64,000 bases of DNA from contig JBFXGM010000005.1 in the NCBI GenBank assembly GCA_050178015.1, forward strand, positions 1-64,000, read 5' to 3'. Below the pieces are notes generated by a model that saw only the letters and a list, made by a program, of their open reading frames with translations, was not told where the DNA came from and did no database searches. Source of the DNA: Gaoshiqia sp050178015 (GTDB lineage Bacteria > Bacteroidota > Bacteroidia > Bacteroidales > Prolixibacteraceae). Positions 16,604 through 26,207 of the stretch are shown in pieces. Made by a program: the position numbers and the translations under genes. Positions within the stretch are counted from its first letter, which is position 1. Each line of letters opens with the position of its first letter.

Positions 16604-17179
16604 ATGTTTCTGGAAAGGGATGTCAGTCACCGGAAATCTGGCGGTAGTATTGAGGTAATTGCCGGTTCCATGTTCTCGGGGAAAACCGAGGAGTTGATCC
16701 GCCGGTTGCGGCGCGCCCAGTTTGCCCGGCAGAAGGTAGAGATTTTCAAACCGGCGATTGATACGCGTTATTCGCACGAGGCGGTGGTGTCGCACGACGA
16801 GAATTCAATTCCAAGTACCCCTGTTGACAACTCAGCCACCATCTTGTTGTTGTCGGGCGGGGTGGAAGTGGTTGGAATTGATGAGGCCCAGTTTTTCGAC
16901 AAAGGCCTGGTGGAGGTTTGCACCCGGCTGGCCGACCAGGGCGTCCGGGTCATCATTGCCGGTCTGGACATGGATTTTAAGGGAAAGCCTTTTGGTCCGA
17001 TGCCCGAACTGATGGCCATTGCCGATCATGTATCCAAGGTACATGCTATTTGTATGCGCTGTGGAAATGTGGCCCAATTTTCCCATCGTTTGTCGGCCAA
17101 TGAAAAGCAAGTGTTGTTGGGCGAGAGAAATGAGTATGAACCCTTGTGCCGGGTGTGTTTCAATAAAGTACGTTCGTAA
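16604..17179 (+). CDS. tdk: Thymidine kinase
   Basis: A type II thymidine kinase (191 residues) that phosphorylates thymidine with ATP in the pyrimidine salvage pathway. P-loop GSMFSGKT (21-28), the Walker-B-like VVGIDEAQFF with the catalytic Glu, the lasso-type region after FSHRLSANEK, and two Cys pairs (CMRCG, CRVC) of the structural zinc site are all present. Length is normal. The stop overlaps the ATG of the next gene by one base (TAATG at 17177-17181), so the two are coupled. Confidence 0.95.
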   Translation: MFLERDVSHRKSGGSIEVIAGSMFSGKTEELIRRLRRAQFARQKVEIFKPAIDTRYSHEAVVSHDENSIPSTPVDNSATILLLSGGVEVVGIDEAQFFDKGLVEVCTRLADQGVRVIIAGLDMDFKGKPFGPMPELMAIADHVSKVHAICMRCGNVAQFSHRLSANEKQVLLGERNEYEPLCRVCFNKVRS

Positions 17180-19662
17180 TGCCAATTATTCAGCTGAACC
17201 GGTTAGCCGCCATTATCAACGGTCATTTTCTGTGCGGAGAAGACGTTGCGGAACATGTGCCCGTTAAAACCATCTCCATCGACAGCCGCACCCTGGCCGA
17301 TGTTTCTTCCTGTTTGTTTTTCGCCATTAAAGGGGTTCGCCACGATGGGCATGATTATCTGGAGGAATTGTACCGGAAGGGAGTCCGCAATTTTGTCGTT
17401 TCAACCGATGATACTCCCTTGGTCAGCTATGCCGATGCCTGCGTTGTTTTTGTTCCCGACACCCTGAAAGCGCTGCAACAGCTGGCTGCAACCGTGCGAT
17501 GCAGTTTTCATTACCCGGTGCTGGCCATTACCGGGAGCAACGGAAAAACCATCGTGAAAGAGTGGTTGTTTGAATTGCTGCAGGATGAGCTGAAAATAAT
17601 ACGCAGTCCCAAAAGCTTTAACTCGCAGGTGGGAGTGCCGCTTTCGGTTTGGAACATGACCGAAAATTTTGACCTGGCCATTTTTGAAGCCGGTATTTCG
17701 CAGCCCGGCGAAATGGAGAAGCTGGCCAGGATCATCGTCCCGACGGTGGGGCTGATCACCAATATTGGCGACGCGCATCAGGAGAATTTTCAAAGCCAGG
17801 CCGAAAAGGCTGATGAAAAGTTGCAGCTGTTCGAATCGTGTGAGCTGATTATTTACCGAAAAGACCAGGAATTGGTGCATCAGCGTATTCATTCGAAATT
17901 TGGGGGCGAAGTAAGTTTATTTTCGTGGTCGTTTACCGATGACAGCGCAGACTTATTTATTCGTGCCGAAAAAGAGGCGACAGTAACAACCCTGTATTTT
18001 AAGGTCAACGGTGAAGGTACCTCGGTCGAAATTCCGTTTGGCGATGCGGCCTCCATCGAAAATGCCTGTCACTGCCTGGCTTTTGTGTTGGCCACCAACC
18101 GGCTGACGGAACAGGTGCAGCGGCGGTTCTCAAGCCTGCAAGCGGTGGCCATGCGGCTGGAGTTGAAGCAGGGCGTCAATAACTGTTCTCTGATCAACGA
18201 CTATTATAATTCCGACATCAACTCACTCGAAATTGCCCTGCAGTTTTTAAACCGGCAGGCCAGCTTTGGGAAACAATCGCAAACGCTCATTCTTTCCGAC
18301 ATCCGCCAATCCGGTTTCACATCGGGCGAACTGGCCCGTGTGGTGGTCCGGCTGGTGAAGCTGTACCGGGTAAACCGGCTGATTGGCATCGGCGAGGAAC
18401 TGTGGAAGCATCAGGCTTTGTTTGCTGCTGATGCTGTTTTCTTTCGAAGTACGGACGAATTTCTGGCACATTTCCGGCCGTCAGATTTCAAAAATGAACA
18501 GATTTTGCTGAAGGGCGCCCGTGAATTCCGCTTTGAACGCATTGCTGCCTTTTTGCAGAAAAAATACCATCAAACGCAAATGGAAATCAACCTGAACGCC
18601 CTGGTTGAAAATCTGAACCGGTATAAGGCTTTGTTGAAGCCGGAAACGAAGGTGATGGTGATGGTAAAAGCTTTTTCGTATGGCAGCGGAACGGTTGAGA
18701 TTGCACGTGCGCTCGAATTCCAGCAGGTGGACTACCTGGCCGTGGCCGTGGCCGACGAAGGCATTGAGCTGCGCCAGGCAGGTATCGAAACCCCGATTAT
18801 TGTGATGAACCCCGAGGAACATAGTTTTGAAATGATGCTGGAGTACCGCCTGGAGCCCAATCTTTATTCCACCGAGGTGTTTCAGCAGTTCGATGCGGCT
18901 GCCCGGCGTTTGGCCGTTTCGGATTATCCCATTCACCTGAAAATTGAAACCGGCATGCACCGGCTGGGGTTTTCATCGGCTGATGAACTGGCGGCGATTG
19001 CCCGGCGCGTTCCGGCAGAGGGGCGCCTGCGCATCCGGTCGGTATTTTCACACCTGGCTGCCAGCGACGATTCCATGCACGATGCCTTTACCCGGCAGCA
19101 GTATCAGCGGTTTAAAGAGTTGAGTGATGTGGTGGTCCAACTTCAGCCCAACCCGGTGATCCGCCATTTGCTGAACTCGGCAGGCATCGAACGTTTTGCC
19201 GATCTCCAACTGGAAATGGTGCGCCTGGGGATTGGTTTGTACGGTGTGCCCCAATCAACAGCTTTGCAGGTTGAAACCGTTGCGCGCTGGACAACCGTCG
19301 TGTCGCAGGTGAAGGACGTTGAGCCCGGCGAAACCGTTGGATACAGCCGGAAAGGGAAAGTGGAACAGCCGAAAAAAGTAGCCATCATCCCGGTAGGCTA
19401 TGCCGATGGTTACGACCGGCGCTTAAGTAACGGCGCCGGCAACGTTTGGGTGACCGGACACATCTGTCCGGTCATCGGCAACATTTGCATGGATATGAGC
19501 ATGATTGATGTAACCGGTTTGGCTGTTCATGCAGGCGACACGGTGGAATTGATGGGCGAAAAGATCCGGCTGGAAGACTTGGCCCGGTGGATGGGCACCA
19601 TCCCCTACGAAGTGCTCACCGGGATTTCACAGCGAGTACACCGGATTTATATCCAGGAGTAA
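17179..19662 (+). CDS. Bifunctional MurF / alanine racemase
   Basis: 827 residues combining two peptidoglycan enzymes. Residues 1 to about 455 are MurF, which adds D-Ala-D-Ala to UDP-MurNAc-tripeptide: ISIDSRT, the ATP loop GSNGKT (119-124), SFNSQVGVPLSVWN and ITNIGDAHQENF. Residues from about 462 are a PLP-dependent alanine racemase: catalytic Lys497 in VKAFSYGSG and the second catalytic Tyr741 in VGYADGY, with GNICMDMSMID near the end. The racemase makes the D-Ala that feeds the dipeptide used by MurF, so the fusion links supply and use. Such fusions are a known Bacteroidota trait. The MurF lid has ILLKGAREF, as expected. Confidence 0.95.
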   Translation: MPIIQLNRLAAIINGHFLCGEDVAEHVPVKTISIDSRTLADVSSCLFFAIKGVRHDGHDYLEELYRKGVRNFVVSTDDTPLVSYADACVVFVPDTLKALQQLAATVRCSFHYPVLAITGSNGKTIVKEWLFELLQDELKIIRSPKSFNSQVGVPLSVWNMTENFDLAIFEAGISQPGEMEKLARIIVPTVGLITNIGDAHQENFQSQAEKADEKLQLFESCELIIYRKDQELVHQRIHSKFGGEVSLFSWSFTDDSADLFIRAEKEATVTTLYFKVNGEGTSVEIPFGDAASIENACHCLAFVLATNRLTEQVQRRFSSLQAVAMRLELKQGVNNCSLINDYYNSDINSLEIALQFLNRQASFGKQSQTLILSDIRQSGFTSGELARVVVRLVKLYRVNRLIGIGEELWKHQALFAADAVFFRSTDEFLAHFRPSDFKNEQILLKGAREFRFERIAAFLQKKYHQTQMEINLNALVENLNRYKALLKPETKVMVMVKAFSYGSGTVEIARALEFQQVDYLAVAVADEGIELRQAGIETPIIVMNPEEHSFEMMLEYRLEPNLYSTEVFQQFDAAARRLAVSDYPIHLKIETGMHRLGFSSADELAAIARRVPAEGRLRIRSVFSHLAASDDSMHDAFTRQQYQRFKELSDVVVQLQPNPVIRHLLNSAGIERFADLQLEMVRLGIGLYGVPQSTALQVETVARWTTVVSQVKDVEPGETVGYSRKGKVEQPKKVAIIPVGYADGYDRRLSNGAGNVWVTGHICPVIGNICMDMSMIDVTGLAVHAGDTVELMGEKIRLEDLARWMGTIPYEVLTGISQRVHRIYIQE

Positions 19663-19668
19663 TTATTT

Positions 19669-20370
19669 TTATCCTAATTTACTGATTCGTTCGAGTTTGT
19701 GCAGGTCAAGAATTTTGATTTTCCGGCCGTCGATGGCGATCACTCGTTCACCGGCAAAGGTCGATAGGGTGCGGATGGCATTCGAGGTGGTCATGTTCGA
19801 CAGATTGGCAATGTCTTCGCGCGAAAGGTAAGCTTTCAGCGATACCCCGTCGTTTTCGAAGCCGTATTTTTCTTTCAGCAACAACAACGACTCGGCCAGG
19901 CGCCCGCGAATGTGTTTTTGGGTGAGGGTAACGGTCCGTGAGTTGGAGAAGCCAAGCTCTTGGGCCAGTTTGCGCAGGATCCGGGCGCTAAAATCGGGGT
20001 TGCGGAGCAGTCTTCCAAAAAAATGATCAGGGCTTACCATGCAAACCAGCGAATCTTCCAGGGTAACGGCCGATGCATTATGGATTTCCTCAGCCAATAG
20101 GGCCCGGTAGCTGACATAGCCCATGGGTTTGGTCATGCGGATGATTTGTTCGCGTCCGCCAACGCCTTCTTTGAAAATTTTCACTTTCCCGTCGATCAGG
20201 AAAATGAAAGCTGAAGGTTTGTCCCCTTCCTTATAAATGAATTCGTTTTTTCTGAAAACAGTGATCGAGGCGTGTGAAAGAAGTTCTTCCTTTTCTTCGG
20301 GGTTCAGCAAGCTGAAAACAGATTTAGGATTTTCAAAAATCTCTTTGATCCCCAGTTCTTGACTCAGCAT
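19669..20370 (-). CDS. Crp/Fnr-family transcriptional regulator
   Basis: 233 residues: a cyclic-nucleotide-binding-like beta-roll (about 20-140; FIYKEGDKPSAFIFLIDGKVKIFKEG cut across the roll), a long dimer helix, and a C-terminal winged helix-turn-helix (YLSREDIANLSNMTTSNAIRTL). No cysteine cluster of the Fnr [4Fe-4S] type is visible, and the phosphate-binding Arg/Ser motif of cAMP-binding Crp is not clear, so the effector is unknown. It is convergent with murF-alr, with 6 bp between stops. Confidence 0.88.
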   Translation of the reverse strand: MLSQELGIKEIFENPKSVFSLLNPEEKEELLSHASITVFRKNEFIYKEGDKPSAFIFLIDGKVKIFKEGVGGREQIIRMTKPMGYVSYRALLAEEIHNASAVTLEDSLVCMVSPDHFFGRLLRNPDFSARILRKLAQELGFSNSRTVTLTQKHIRGRLAESLLLLKEKYGFENDGVSLKAYLSREDIANLSNMTTSNAIRTLSTFAGERVIAIDGRKIKILDLHKLERISKLG

Positions 20371-20398
20371 AGGGTTTAGTTTACATGTTTTACAGCAT

Positions 20399-20406
20399 CA
20401 AAGTTA
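20399..20406 (-). promoter_or_regulatory. -7 box of the Crp/Fnr regulator gene
   Basis: On the minus strand this reads TAACTTTG (TAnnTTTG), about 30 bp before the ATG at 20370. The -33 element is not evident. Confidence 0.45.
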
Positions 20407-20516
20407 ATTAAATCCACGAAATAAGAAATTTTTTCCGGCTTTATTTTCAGCTGTTCTCCCGACGAATCAAAGGAAATCGATTGCACAAGCCCCGGTTGTC
20501 CAGTGAGGCTTTTTGT

Positions 20517-22160
20517 TCAGGAATACCTTGCGACGAGGGGCATTTTCCTTCCAAAACCAAAAGCTTTTGAGCTGACCCTTAAAATTGGGGGGGCCTGGAA
20601 GCGTTTATATTCATTTTGGTTGACCATGCGTACTGTTTTTAGTACCGTCTCCCGTTCAAAACCTTGTTTGATGATTTCTTCCGGCGACTGGTTTAGCTCG
20701 ATATACTTGAAAAGGATGGCATCCAGGATTTCGTAGTCGGGCAGGGTGTCGGTATCTTTTTGGTCGGGGCGGAGTTCGGCTGATGGCGGCTTGATGATGC
20801 TGTTCTCGGGTATCAGTTCCTCATTCCGGTTGATGTACCGGGCCAGTTTGAAGACATCCGTCTTGTAAACATCACCCAGCACCGAAAGCCCGCCGTTCAT
20901 GTCGCCGTAAAGGGTCCCGTAGCCCACCGCGCATTCGCTTTTGTTGGTGGTGTTCAGTAAAATATTTCCAAACTTGTTCGAAACGGCCATCACCAAAATG
21001 CCGCGCGAGCGGGCCTGGATGTTTTCTTCGGCCACACCGGGGGGCAGATTTTCAAAGATGGGGCTAAGTTCGTTTTCAAACTCATTCACCATATTTTGGA
21101 TGCTGATGATGTCGTAGCGGATGTTCAGGTTTTCGGCCAGTTGAACAGCATCGGCAACACTGTGGTCGGACGAATAGCGGGAAGGCATCAAAATACCGCG
21201 GACATGCTCGTTGCCAAGCGCCTCGACGGCCAGCGCGCAAACCACGGCCGAGTCAATCCCGCCCGACAGGCCCAGCACCACATCCGTAAAATGCATTTTT
21301 TGGAAATAGTCGCGGATGCCCAAAACCAGCGCCTGGTGGATTTTGGCGATATAGTCTTTTTGCTCCTGTTTCTTTTCAACCGGATTTTCGGTGTCCACCA
21401 CCACAAAGTCCTCGTTGAAGTAGTCCATCTCAACCGGGATACTTCCGTCTTCTTTTACAAAGCAGGAGCCGCCATCGAAAATCAATTCGGTTTGCGCTCC
21501 TGTTTGGTTTACATAGACGATGGGGAGCCGGTATTTCACCGCGTTTTTGACCAGGATATTTTTGCGCCAGTTTTCCTGGTTGTACGAAAAAGGCGAGGCC
21601 GACAGGTTAATGACCAAATCGGGCTGCTGTTTGCTGAGTTCTTCCAGTGGCGAAGTTTGGTACAGCTTGTCCTTGCCAAATTCGTTTTGGGTGGGTTGTT
21701 CGTCCCACAGATCTTCGCAAATGGTGACCGCCAGCCTTTTGCCGTTATATTCGATGATGTTGAACTCTTGGTTGGGCTCAAAATGCCGGTATTCGTCAAA
21801 AATATCGTAAGTGGGCAACAGCGATTTGTTGCGGATGGCCTCTACCTTGCCGTTGTTCAGGAACAACGCCGAGTTATACAGCTTTTTGCCCCGGCTTCCC
21901 GTGTTGATGCTGGGTGCGCCCACCAGCGCGGCAATGCCCTGGCAGGCCCGGGCGATTTTCTCCACGGTTTGGCTGGCCTTTTCGATGAACTCTTTCCGTT
22001 CCAGCAAATCGTGGGGATAATAACCGGTAACCGACAGTTCGGAGAAAACAACCAGCTCGGCGCCTTCGTCCTTCGCCCTGCTGATGGCAGTTATTATTTT
22101 TTCGGCATTGTCTTCAAAATTGGCGATATGGTAATTTAACTGGGCCAGCGCGATCTTCAT
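20517..22160 (-). CDS. nadE: Glutamine-dependent NAD+ synthetase
   Basis: 547 residues from ATG 22160, chosen because MKIALAQLNYH is the standard start; an upstream in-frame ATG at 22196 would add 12 unneeded residues. The N-terminal glutaminase is a nitrilase-type domain with Glu41, Lys112 and Cys148 (VTICEDLWD). The C-terminal ATP-pyrophosphatase domain has LGLSGGIDSAVV (near 297-308) and later NTTNKSECAVGYGTLYGDMNGG. It makes NAD+ from nicotinate adenine dinucleotide with ammonia from glutamine. The C-terminus (FGFGRKMPLVARYS) is typical. Length is normal. Confidence 0.94.
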   Translation of the reverse strand: MKIALAQLNYHIANFEDNAEKIITAISRAKDEGAELVVFSELSVTGYYPHDLLERKEFIEKASQTVEKIARACQGIAALVGAPSINTGSRGKKLYNSALFLNNGKVEAIRNKSLLPTYDIFDEYRHFEPNQEFNIIEYNGKRLAVTICEDLWDEQPTQNEFGKDKLYQTSPLEELSKQQPDLVINLSASPFSYNQENWRKNILVKNAVKYRLPIVYVNQTGAQTELIFDGGSCFVKEDGSIPVEMDYFNEDFVVVDTENPVEKKQEQKDYIAKIHQALVLGIRDYFQKMHFTDVVLGLSGGIDSAVVCALAVEALGNEHVRGILMPSRYSSDHSVADAVQLAENLNIRYDIISIQNMVNEFENELSPIFENLPPGVAEENIQARSRGILVMAVSNKFGNILLNTTNKSECAVGYGTLYGDMNGGLSVLGDVYKTDVFKLARYINRNEELIPENSIIKPPSAELRPDQKDTDTLPDYEILDAILFKYIELNQSPEEIIKQGFERETVLKTVRMVNQNEYKRFQAPPILRVSSKAFGFGRKMPLVARYS

Positions 22161-22231
22161 AAAACGGTTGTTTTTGGATTTGATTTCGGCTAACAAAAAT
22201 AAACGAAATCGCAGAAAAACAGGCCTTATTT

Positions 22232-22906
22232 TTAAAATAGCAGCCCTACCTTCAAATTGAGCGAGTTCACGGTCGTTTTTTCATCGAAGGCATTGTTGGT
22301 GGTCACGTCCAGGAAGCCGTTTTTGTAAATCAAGCCGATGACCAGTGCATTGCCGCTCCCCAGGTCGAATTCTCCCCCCGCGCCAATGTTCATGGCCAGG
22401 TTGAACAGGTTTACCTCTTTGTTGATGTCGTTTTTGTCGAGCAGTCCATCGCTGCTATCGCCTTTTGCACCAATGTTGATAAAGCTTGAAATACCAAATT
22501 GCCCCCAATAGGTCCATCGCTGAAAGTGGCTGGTCTTTAATTTGATGGCCATCGGTATTTCGAGGTATTGCAGGCGGTAGCGGATGCTACTGCCCGGTTT
22601 GATGGATTCACCTGCAAAAGCAAAATTGTTGGGTGAATAGAAGTCGAGTTCGCCCCCGGTGTTGGAGATCAATAGTCCGGTGGTGAGGGCGTACCGTTCG
22701 CTGGTATCGAAAAACAGGTCGGCGTTCAGGCCGAAGTCAAATCCCGCCGTAGCTTTTCCCCGCGAGATGACATTCAGTCCCGAACTCATCCAGTTCAGCG
22801 AGGGATGGGCCGAAAAAGAAAGGCGAATGGATTCGGGCCAACTTTTTTGGGCCGATGTCATGAGAAAGAGTACTAAAAAACCGGTAAGGAGTGTAATTTT
22901 TTTCAT
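22232..22906 (-). CDS. Outer-membrane beta-barrel protein
   Basis: 224 residues with a signal peptide (cleavage likely after MTSAQ), then alternating hydrophobic strands and a C-terminal LKVGLLF typical of small Bacteroidota barrels (PorT/OmpA-like beta-barrel family). RYRLQYLEIPMAIKLK is the common central strand motif of this family. It sits 71 bp upstream of nadE on the same strand. A specific role cannot be assigned. Confidence 0.8.
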   Translation of the reverse strand: MKKITLLTGFLVLFLMTSAQKSWPESIRLSFSAHPSLNWMSSGLNVISRGKATAGFDFGLNADLFFDTSERYALTTGLLISNTGGELDFYSPNNFAFAGESIKPGSSIRYRLQYLEIPMAIKLKTSHFQRWTYWGQFGISSFINIGAKGDSSDGLLDKNDINKEVNLFNLAMNIGAGGEFDLGSGNALVIGLIYKNGFLDVTTNNAFDEKTTVNSLNLKVGLLF

Positions 22907-22914
22907 GCGCTAAG

Positions 22915-23503
22915 AATTTTCTGTTTGTTGAACGCTCGTAAAAGCTGGTTTTGTATGTGCAAATCTCGAATAATAATTTTGATTTACCAATCGTCCAGGG
23001 GAATCGCCTTTAATATAGTTCAGTTCACCCGTTCAATACGCACATGCCTCAAAAGCTCCTAATGCCTGATGCGTTTCCGGCAGATGTAGGGCAGGTTAAT
23101 ATGGGCTTTCCACAGTGCTTTGGCTTGTTGGTTACGACGTGTCGTGACCGTACCTGGCTTTCCTGTTTTGGGGCGCTTCGGATTTATTGTTGCGTGTAAG
23201 GCCACGGTATGGCGTGGCCGGACGGATGGTAACGACCTTGAAAGGGCAGTTTATATCTTCTACGAGAAAGACATAGCATATTAATTCTTAAAAGCGATTT
23301 CCCCGACCAATCCTTCCGGGTGTCGGTTAACCGTAAAATTAACCGGACTATTTCTTCCTGGGTCAGTTGATCTGGTTAGCTTGCGATGTCTTCTACTCAT
23401 TCAAAAATAATTAAATAAAGAAATAAAGATAAAAAGGTATTAAAATGAATTGAATTTGTCGTAACTTGTATTTCATTGAAATTTAACAATTTAAATTGCG
23501 ATT
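22915..23503. other. 589-bp gap without a supported gene
   Basis: No convincing ORF or RNA. Visible structure: palindrome GGCCACG/CGTGGCC (23200-23219) and CGGTTAACCG (23334-23343). A short minus-strand frame in the middle is basic and could be a decayed mobile-element fragment, but I could not match it. The last 100 bases are A/T-rich and should hold the promoter of the next gene. Confidence 0.5.
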
Positions 23504-24328
23504 ATGAAAAAACAAAGTTACACGGGAAAAAAGACAAGGCTGGTCGCTTTGATGCTGGCATTTGTTTTTGGAGCGATACCCATTTGGGGGTTTGCTCAGC
23601 AGGAACCGAACATTTTTGCGGTGGTTGACTACATGAAAGTAAAGCAAGGCGAGGAAGGAAAGTACATTGATCTGGAGAAAAATTTCTGGAAACCCATTCA
23701 TCAGGAGCGCATTGCACAAGGCGAAATTATTGGTTGGATTTTGTACGGGGTGCGTTACACCGGAACGTCTGATGATTACAACTTTGTCACGGTCACGCTT
23801 TTTGATAATCCGGCCAAGCTGGAACATACCTTCAGCGTTGATCCTGGAAAGGTTCACCCGGGAAAAGATGTAAACAAGATTTTTAATGAAACCCTGGAGA
23901 GCCGGGATCTGGTAAAAAGTAATTTAGTCCGGCGGGTGGACGCGGTTTATCCGGAAGGCGGCCCCGGAAATTTTAAATACCTGCAGGTGAATTATATGCA
24001 TGTAAAGCCCGGCAATGAAGGGATGTACGTGGAGGCTGAACAGAACGTCTGGAAACCGGTGCATCAGGAGTTCATCCAGGCGGGCACACGGGTAGGCTGG
24101 TCGTTCTGGCAGATGGTATATCCATCTGGATCCGGCGTGGATTCCCAATTTCTTACGGTGGACTATTTTTCCGATTTCTCCAAAATCGGGATGGCCGATC
24201 ATGGCGCTGCTTTTACAAAGGCCCATGCCGGCAAAGACATGAATGCGTTGATGGAAAATACCGGCAAATCGCGGGAGATGATCCGTACCGAATTGTGGGA
24301 AACACTGGATGTGGTGATGAAACAATAA
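23504..24328 (+). CDS. Secreted protein with two tandem copies of one domain
   Basis: 274 residues: signal peptide (about 1-31, ending GFAQQ), then two related domains of ~110 residues. Domain 1 (about 36-148) has VVDYMKVKQGEEGKYIDLE, then FWKPIHQERIAQGEIIGW. Domain 2 (about 159-272) repeats this as VNYMHVKPGNEGMYVEAE, then VWKPVHQEFIQAGTRVGW. The pattern (strand, helix with a Trp-Lys-Pro motif, strand, strand, GKDxN helix) suggests a dimeric alpha/beta barrel fold, here formed within one chain. No catalytic residue can be named. It stands alone between a gap and a terminator. Confidence 0.72.
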   Translation: MKKQSYTGKKTRLVALMLAFVFGAIPIWGFAQQEPNIFAVVDYMKVKQGEEGKYIDLEKNFWKPIHQERIAQGEIIGWILYGVRYTGTSDDYNFVTVTLFDNPAKLEHTFSVDPGKVHPGKDVNKIFNETLESRDLVKSNLVRRVDAVYPEGGPGNFKYLQVNYMHVKPGNEGMYVEAEQNVWKPVHQEFIQAGTRVGWSFWQMVYPSGSGVDSQFLTVDYFSDFSKIGMADHGAAFTKAHAGKDMNALMENTGKSREMIRTELWETLDVVMKQ

Positions 24329-24399
24329 ATAAACAGGCAGCTATTCAGCAGCTGGCTCAACGCTATTGCGCCTAATTTTAGGATCAGAAAAATAATTTT

Positions 24400-24434
24400 G
24401 GCCCCGGAATCATGTATTTCGGGGCCTTTTCTTT
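24400..24434 (+). terminator. Terminator of the duplicated-domain gene
   Basis: GGCCCCG pairs with CGGGGCC (24400-24426) and is followed by a T-rich run. It lies 70 bp after the stop and just before gldB. Confidence 0.85.
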
Positions 24435-24472
24435 TATTTTTGGGAATTGAATGTGCGACAAATGCTTTTATC

Positions 24473-25483
24473 ATGAACCGTTTCTTTTGGGCCATATTAT
24501 TGATCGTTTTCTTTTTTGCCTGCAAGCACAACCCGCTGAAGGTGGATGTGTCAGAGGTAAAAATAGATTTGCAGCTGAAAAGTCTGGATGATGCCTTGTT
24601 TGGGGCGAGGGACAGGCTGCCGGAAGAATTGCCGTCCATCGAAGCTGAATTTGCGGATTTTTTACCGTTGTTCACCTATCAGATGATCCGGATCGGCGGT
24701 CCGGAAAACCCTGACTATACAGCGCATCTGCAATCGTTTCTGGATGATAGCCTCCTGCTGGAACTGAAGGAAAAGGTTGATCAAACCTTCCATAAAGAAC
24801 GGCTGGAGCGTGAACTGACGGATGCATTTCGCCACTACCGGTACTATTTCCCCGAACGGCTGATACCGGAAGTTTACACCTGTGTGAGCGGCTTCAACCA
24901 GTCGCTGGTACTTACCGACAGCCTGATCGGCATCAGCCTGGATAAATACATTGGCGCTGATTGTGAGTATTACACGCAACTGGGGCTCCCCCGGTATAAA
25001 ATACGAAACATGCATCCTGAAAAAGTGGTGCCCGATGTGATGTATGCCTGGGGATTGAGCGAATGGCCGTTTGAGGAAATCACCCCGCATTTGATTGACC
25101 GGATGATTTATGAGGGCAAGTTGCTGTATTTTGTGGATGCCATGCTGCCCGATGTGGCAGATTCGCTAAAGATTGGCTTCACCCATAAGCAGCTGGAATT
25201 TTGCCGGGCGCGCGAAGATGCCATGTGGACGTACCTGGCCGAGAATAAACTGTTGTTTTCAACCGAGCGGATGGACGTAAAACGGTACATCGACGATGCG
25301 CCGTACACGTCCAGCTTCACGGCCGATTCACCCGGAAGGACCGGCGCCTGGCTGGGGTGGCAGATTGTGCGGTCGTACATGAAGAAAAACCCGGGAACAT
25401 CCTTGAATGAGCTGATGGCAGAAACCCATTATCAGGGCATCCTCAATCGATCGGGATATCAGCCCGGCCGCACCGGGAAATGA
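24473..25483 (+). CDS. gldB: Gliding-motility-type lipoprotein GldB
   Basis: 336 residues from ATG 24473, where a lipoprotein signal begins (MNRFFWAILLIVFFFAC, Cys17). The body matches the GldB family: an early LKSLDDALFG segment, FLPLFTYQMIRIG, then FHKERLERELTDAFRHYRYYFPE, YTCVSGFNQS, SLDKYIGADCEYYTQLGLPRYK, and a C-terminal GAWLGWQIVRSYMKKNPG. In Flavobacterium GldB is needed for gliding and is a cell-envelope lipoprotein; homologues also occur in non-gliding Bacteroidota. Its exact role is unsettled. An upstream in-frame start at 24398 would run through the terminator hairpin and is rejected. Confidence 0.88.
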   Translation: MNRFFWAILLIVFFFACKHNPLKVDVSEVKIDLQLKSLDDALFGARDRLPEELPSIEAEFADFLPLFTYQMIRIGGPENPDYTAHLQSFLDDSLLLELKEKVDQTFHKERLERELTDAFRHYRYYFPERLIPEVYTCVSGFNQSLVLTDSLIGISLDKYIGADCEYYTQLGLPRYKIRNMHPEKVVPDVMYAWGLSEWPFEEITPHLIDRMIYEGKLLYFVDAMLPDVADSLKIGFTHKQLEFCRAREDAMWTYLAENKLLFSTERMDVKRYIDDAPYTSSFTADSPGRTGAWLGWQIVRSYMKKNPGTSLNELMAETHYQGILNRSGYQPGRTGK

Positions 25484-25491
25484 CAGTGGAA

Positions 25492-26184
25492 TTATTCGTT
25501 GATTTGCAGGATGAAGCCGCTGCTGTGGATGTTCCTGATTTCTACCGTAGTATCTTCTGATAAAAATTTTCTCAGTTTGGTGATGTAAACATCCATGCTG
25601 CGGGCCGTGAAATATCCGTCGTCGCCCCAGATCTTCTTCAGGGCAACTTCCCTGGGTAGCAGTTCATTTTTGTATTCGCATAATAATTCCAGCAATTCTG
25701 CTTCTTTGGGTGAAAGTTTTTTCACGTTGCCGTTACGCGTGATGCTTCTTTTTTTAACGTGGAACACGTAGCTTCCCAGCTGGTATTCTTCCGGTTTTTT
25801 GTAACCTGGCTGACCTCCGCGGTTCAGGATGGCCCCGATTTTACAGAGCAGCACTTCGGTGTCGAAGGGTTTGGTTACGTAATCGTCGGCGCCTGCGTGG
25901 TAGCTTTTCAGTACGTCCTCTTTCAAAGCTTTGGCTGTGAGGAATATAAACGGAATATGTTTGTCTATTTTCCGTATTTCCATACCAATGGTAAAACCAT
26001 CCACGTGCGGAAGCATAACATCCAGCAGGCAGATGTTGAATTTTCCGTTGCGGAAGCGTTCCAGTGCATGTTTCCCGTCATCCACCCAGGTTACGGCAAA
26101 GTCATTCAGTTCGAGGTACGATTTAAGCACCGCACCAAAACTCAGGTCGTCTTCCACCAAAAAAATATGTTGACTTTCGCTCAT
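25492..26184 (-). CDS. OmpR-family response regulator
   Basis: 230 residues. The receiver domain (1-120) has the acidic pair Glu11-Asp12, phosphoacceptor Asp55 in ICLLDVMLPHVDGF, and the KPFD loop lysine. The C-terminal winged helix is of the OmpR/PhoB type (LSPKEAELLELLCEYKNELLPREVAL, then RSMDVYITKLRKFL). It follows the kinase gene by 23 bp, an evident pair resembling RprY/RprX of Bacteroides. The likely target is the phased TTAA repeat at 27883-27919. Confidence 0.92.
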   Translation of the reverse strand: MSESQHIFLVEDDLSFGAVLKSYLELNDFAVTWVDDGKHALERFRNGKFNICLLDVMLPHVDGFTIGMEIRKIDKHIPFIFLTAKALKEDVLKSYHAGADDYVTKPFDTEVLLCKIGAILNRGGQPGYKKPEEYQLGSYVFHVKKRSITRNGNVKKLSPKEAELLELLCEYKNELLPREVALKKIWGDDGYFTARSMDVYITKLRKFLSEDTTVEIRNIHSSGFILQINE

Positions 26185-26207
26185 GTCGCAGAAAAATTAA
26201 AGGTTCG

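Noticed and set aside
21096..22139. Long plus-strand ORF (347 codons) opposite nadE
   Set aside because: It is the antisense shadow of a clear NAD synthetase gene; composition follows the codon bias of the real strand.
22915..23503. Transposase remnant
   Set aside because: A basic minus-strand frame hints at it, but no family motif or terminal repeats are visible.
24398..24472. Earlier start for gldB
   Set aside because: It would translate the terminator hairpin and place residues before the lipoprotein signal.
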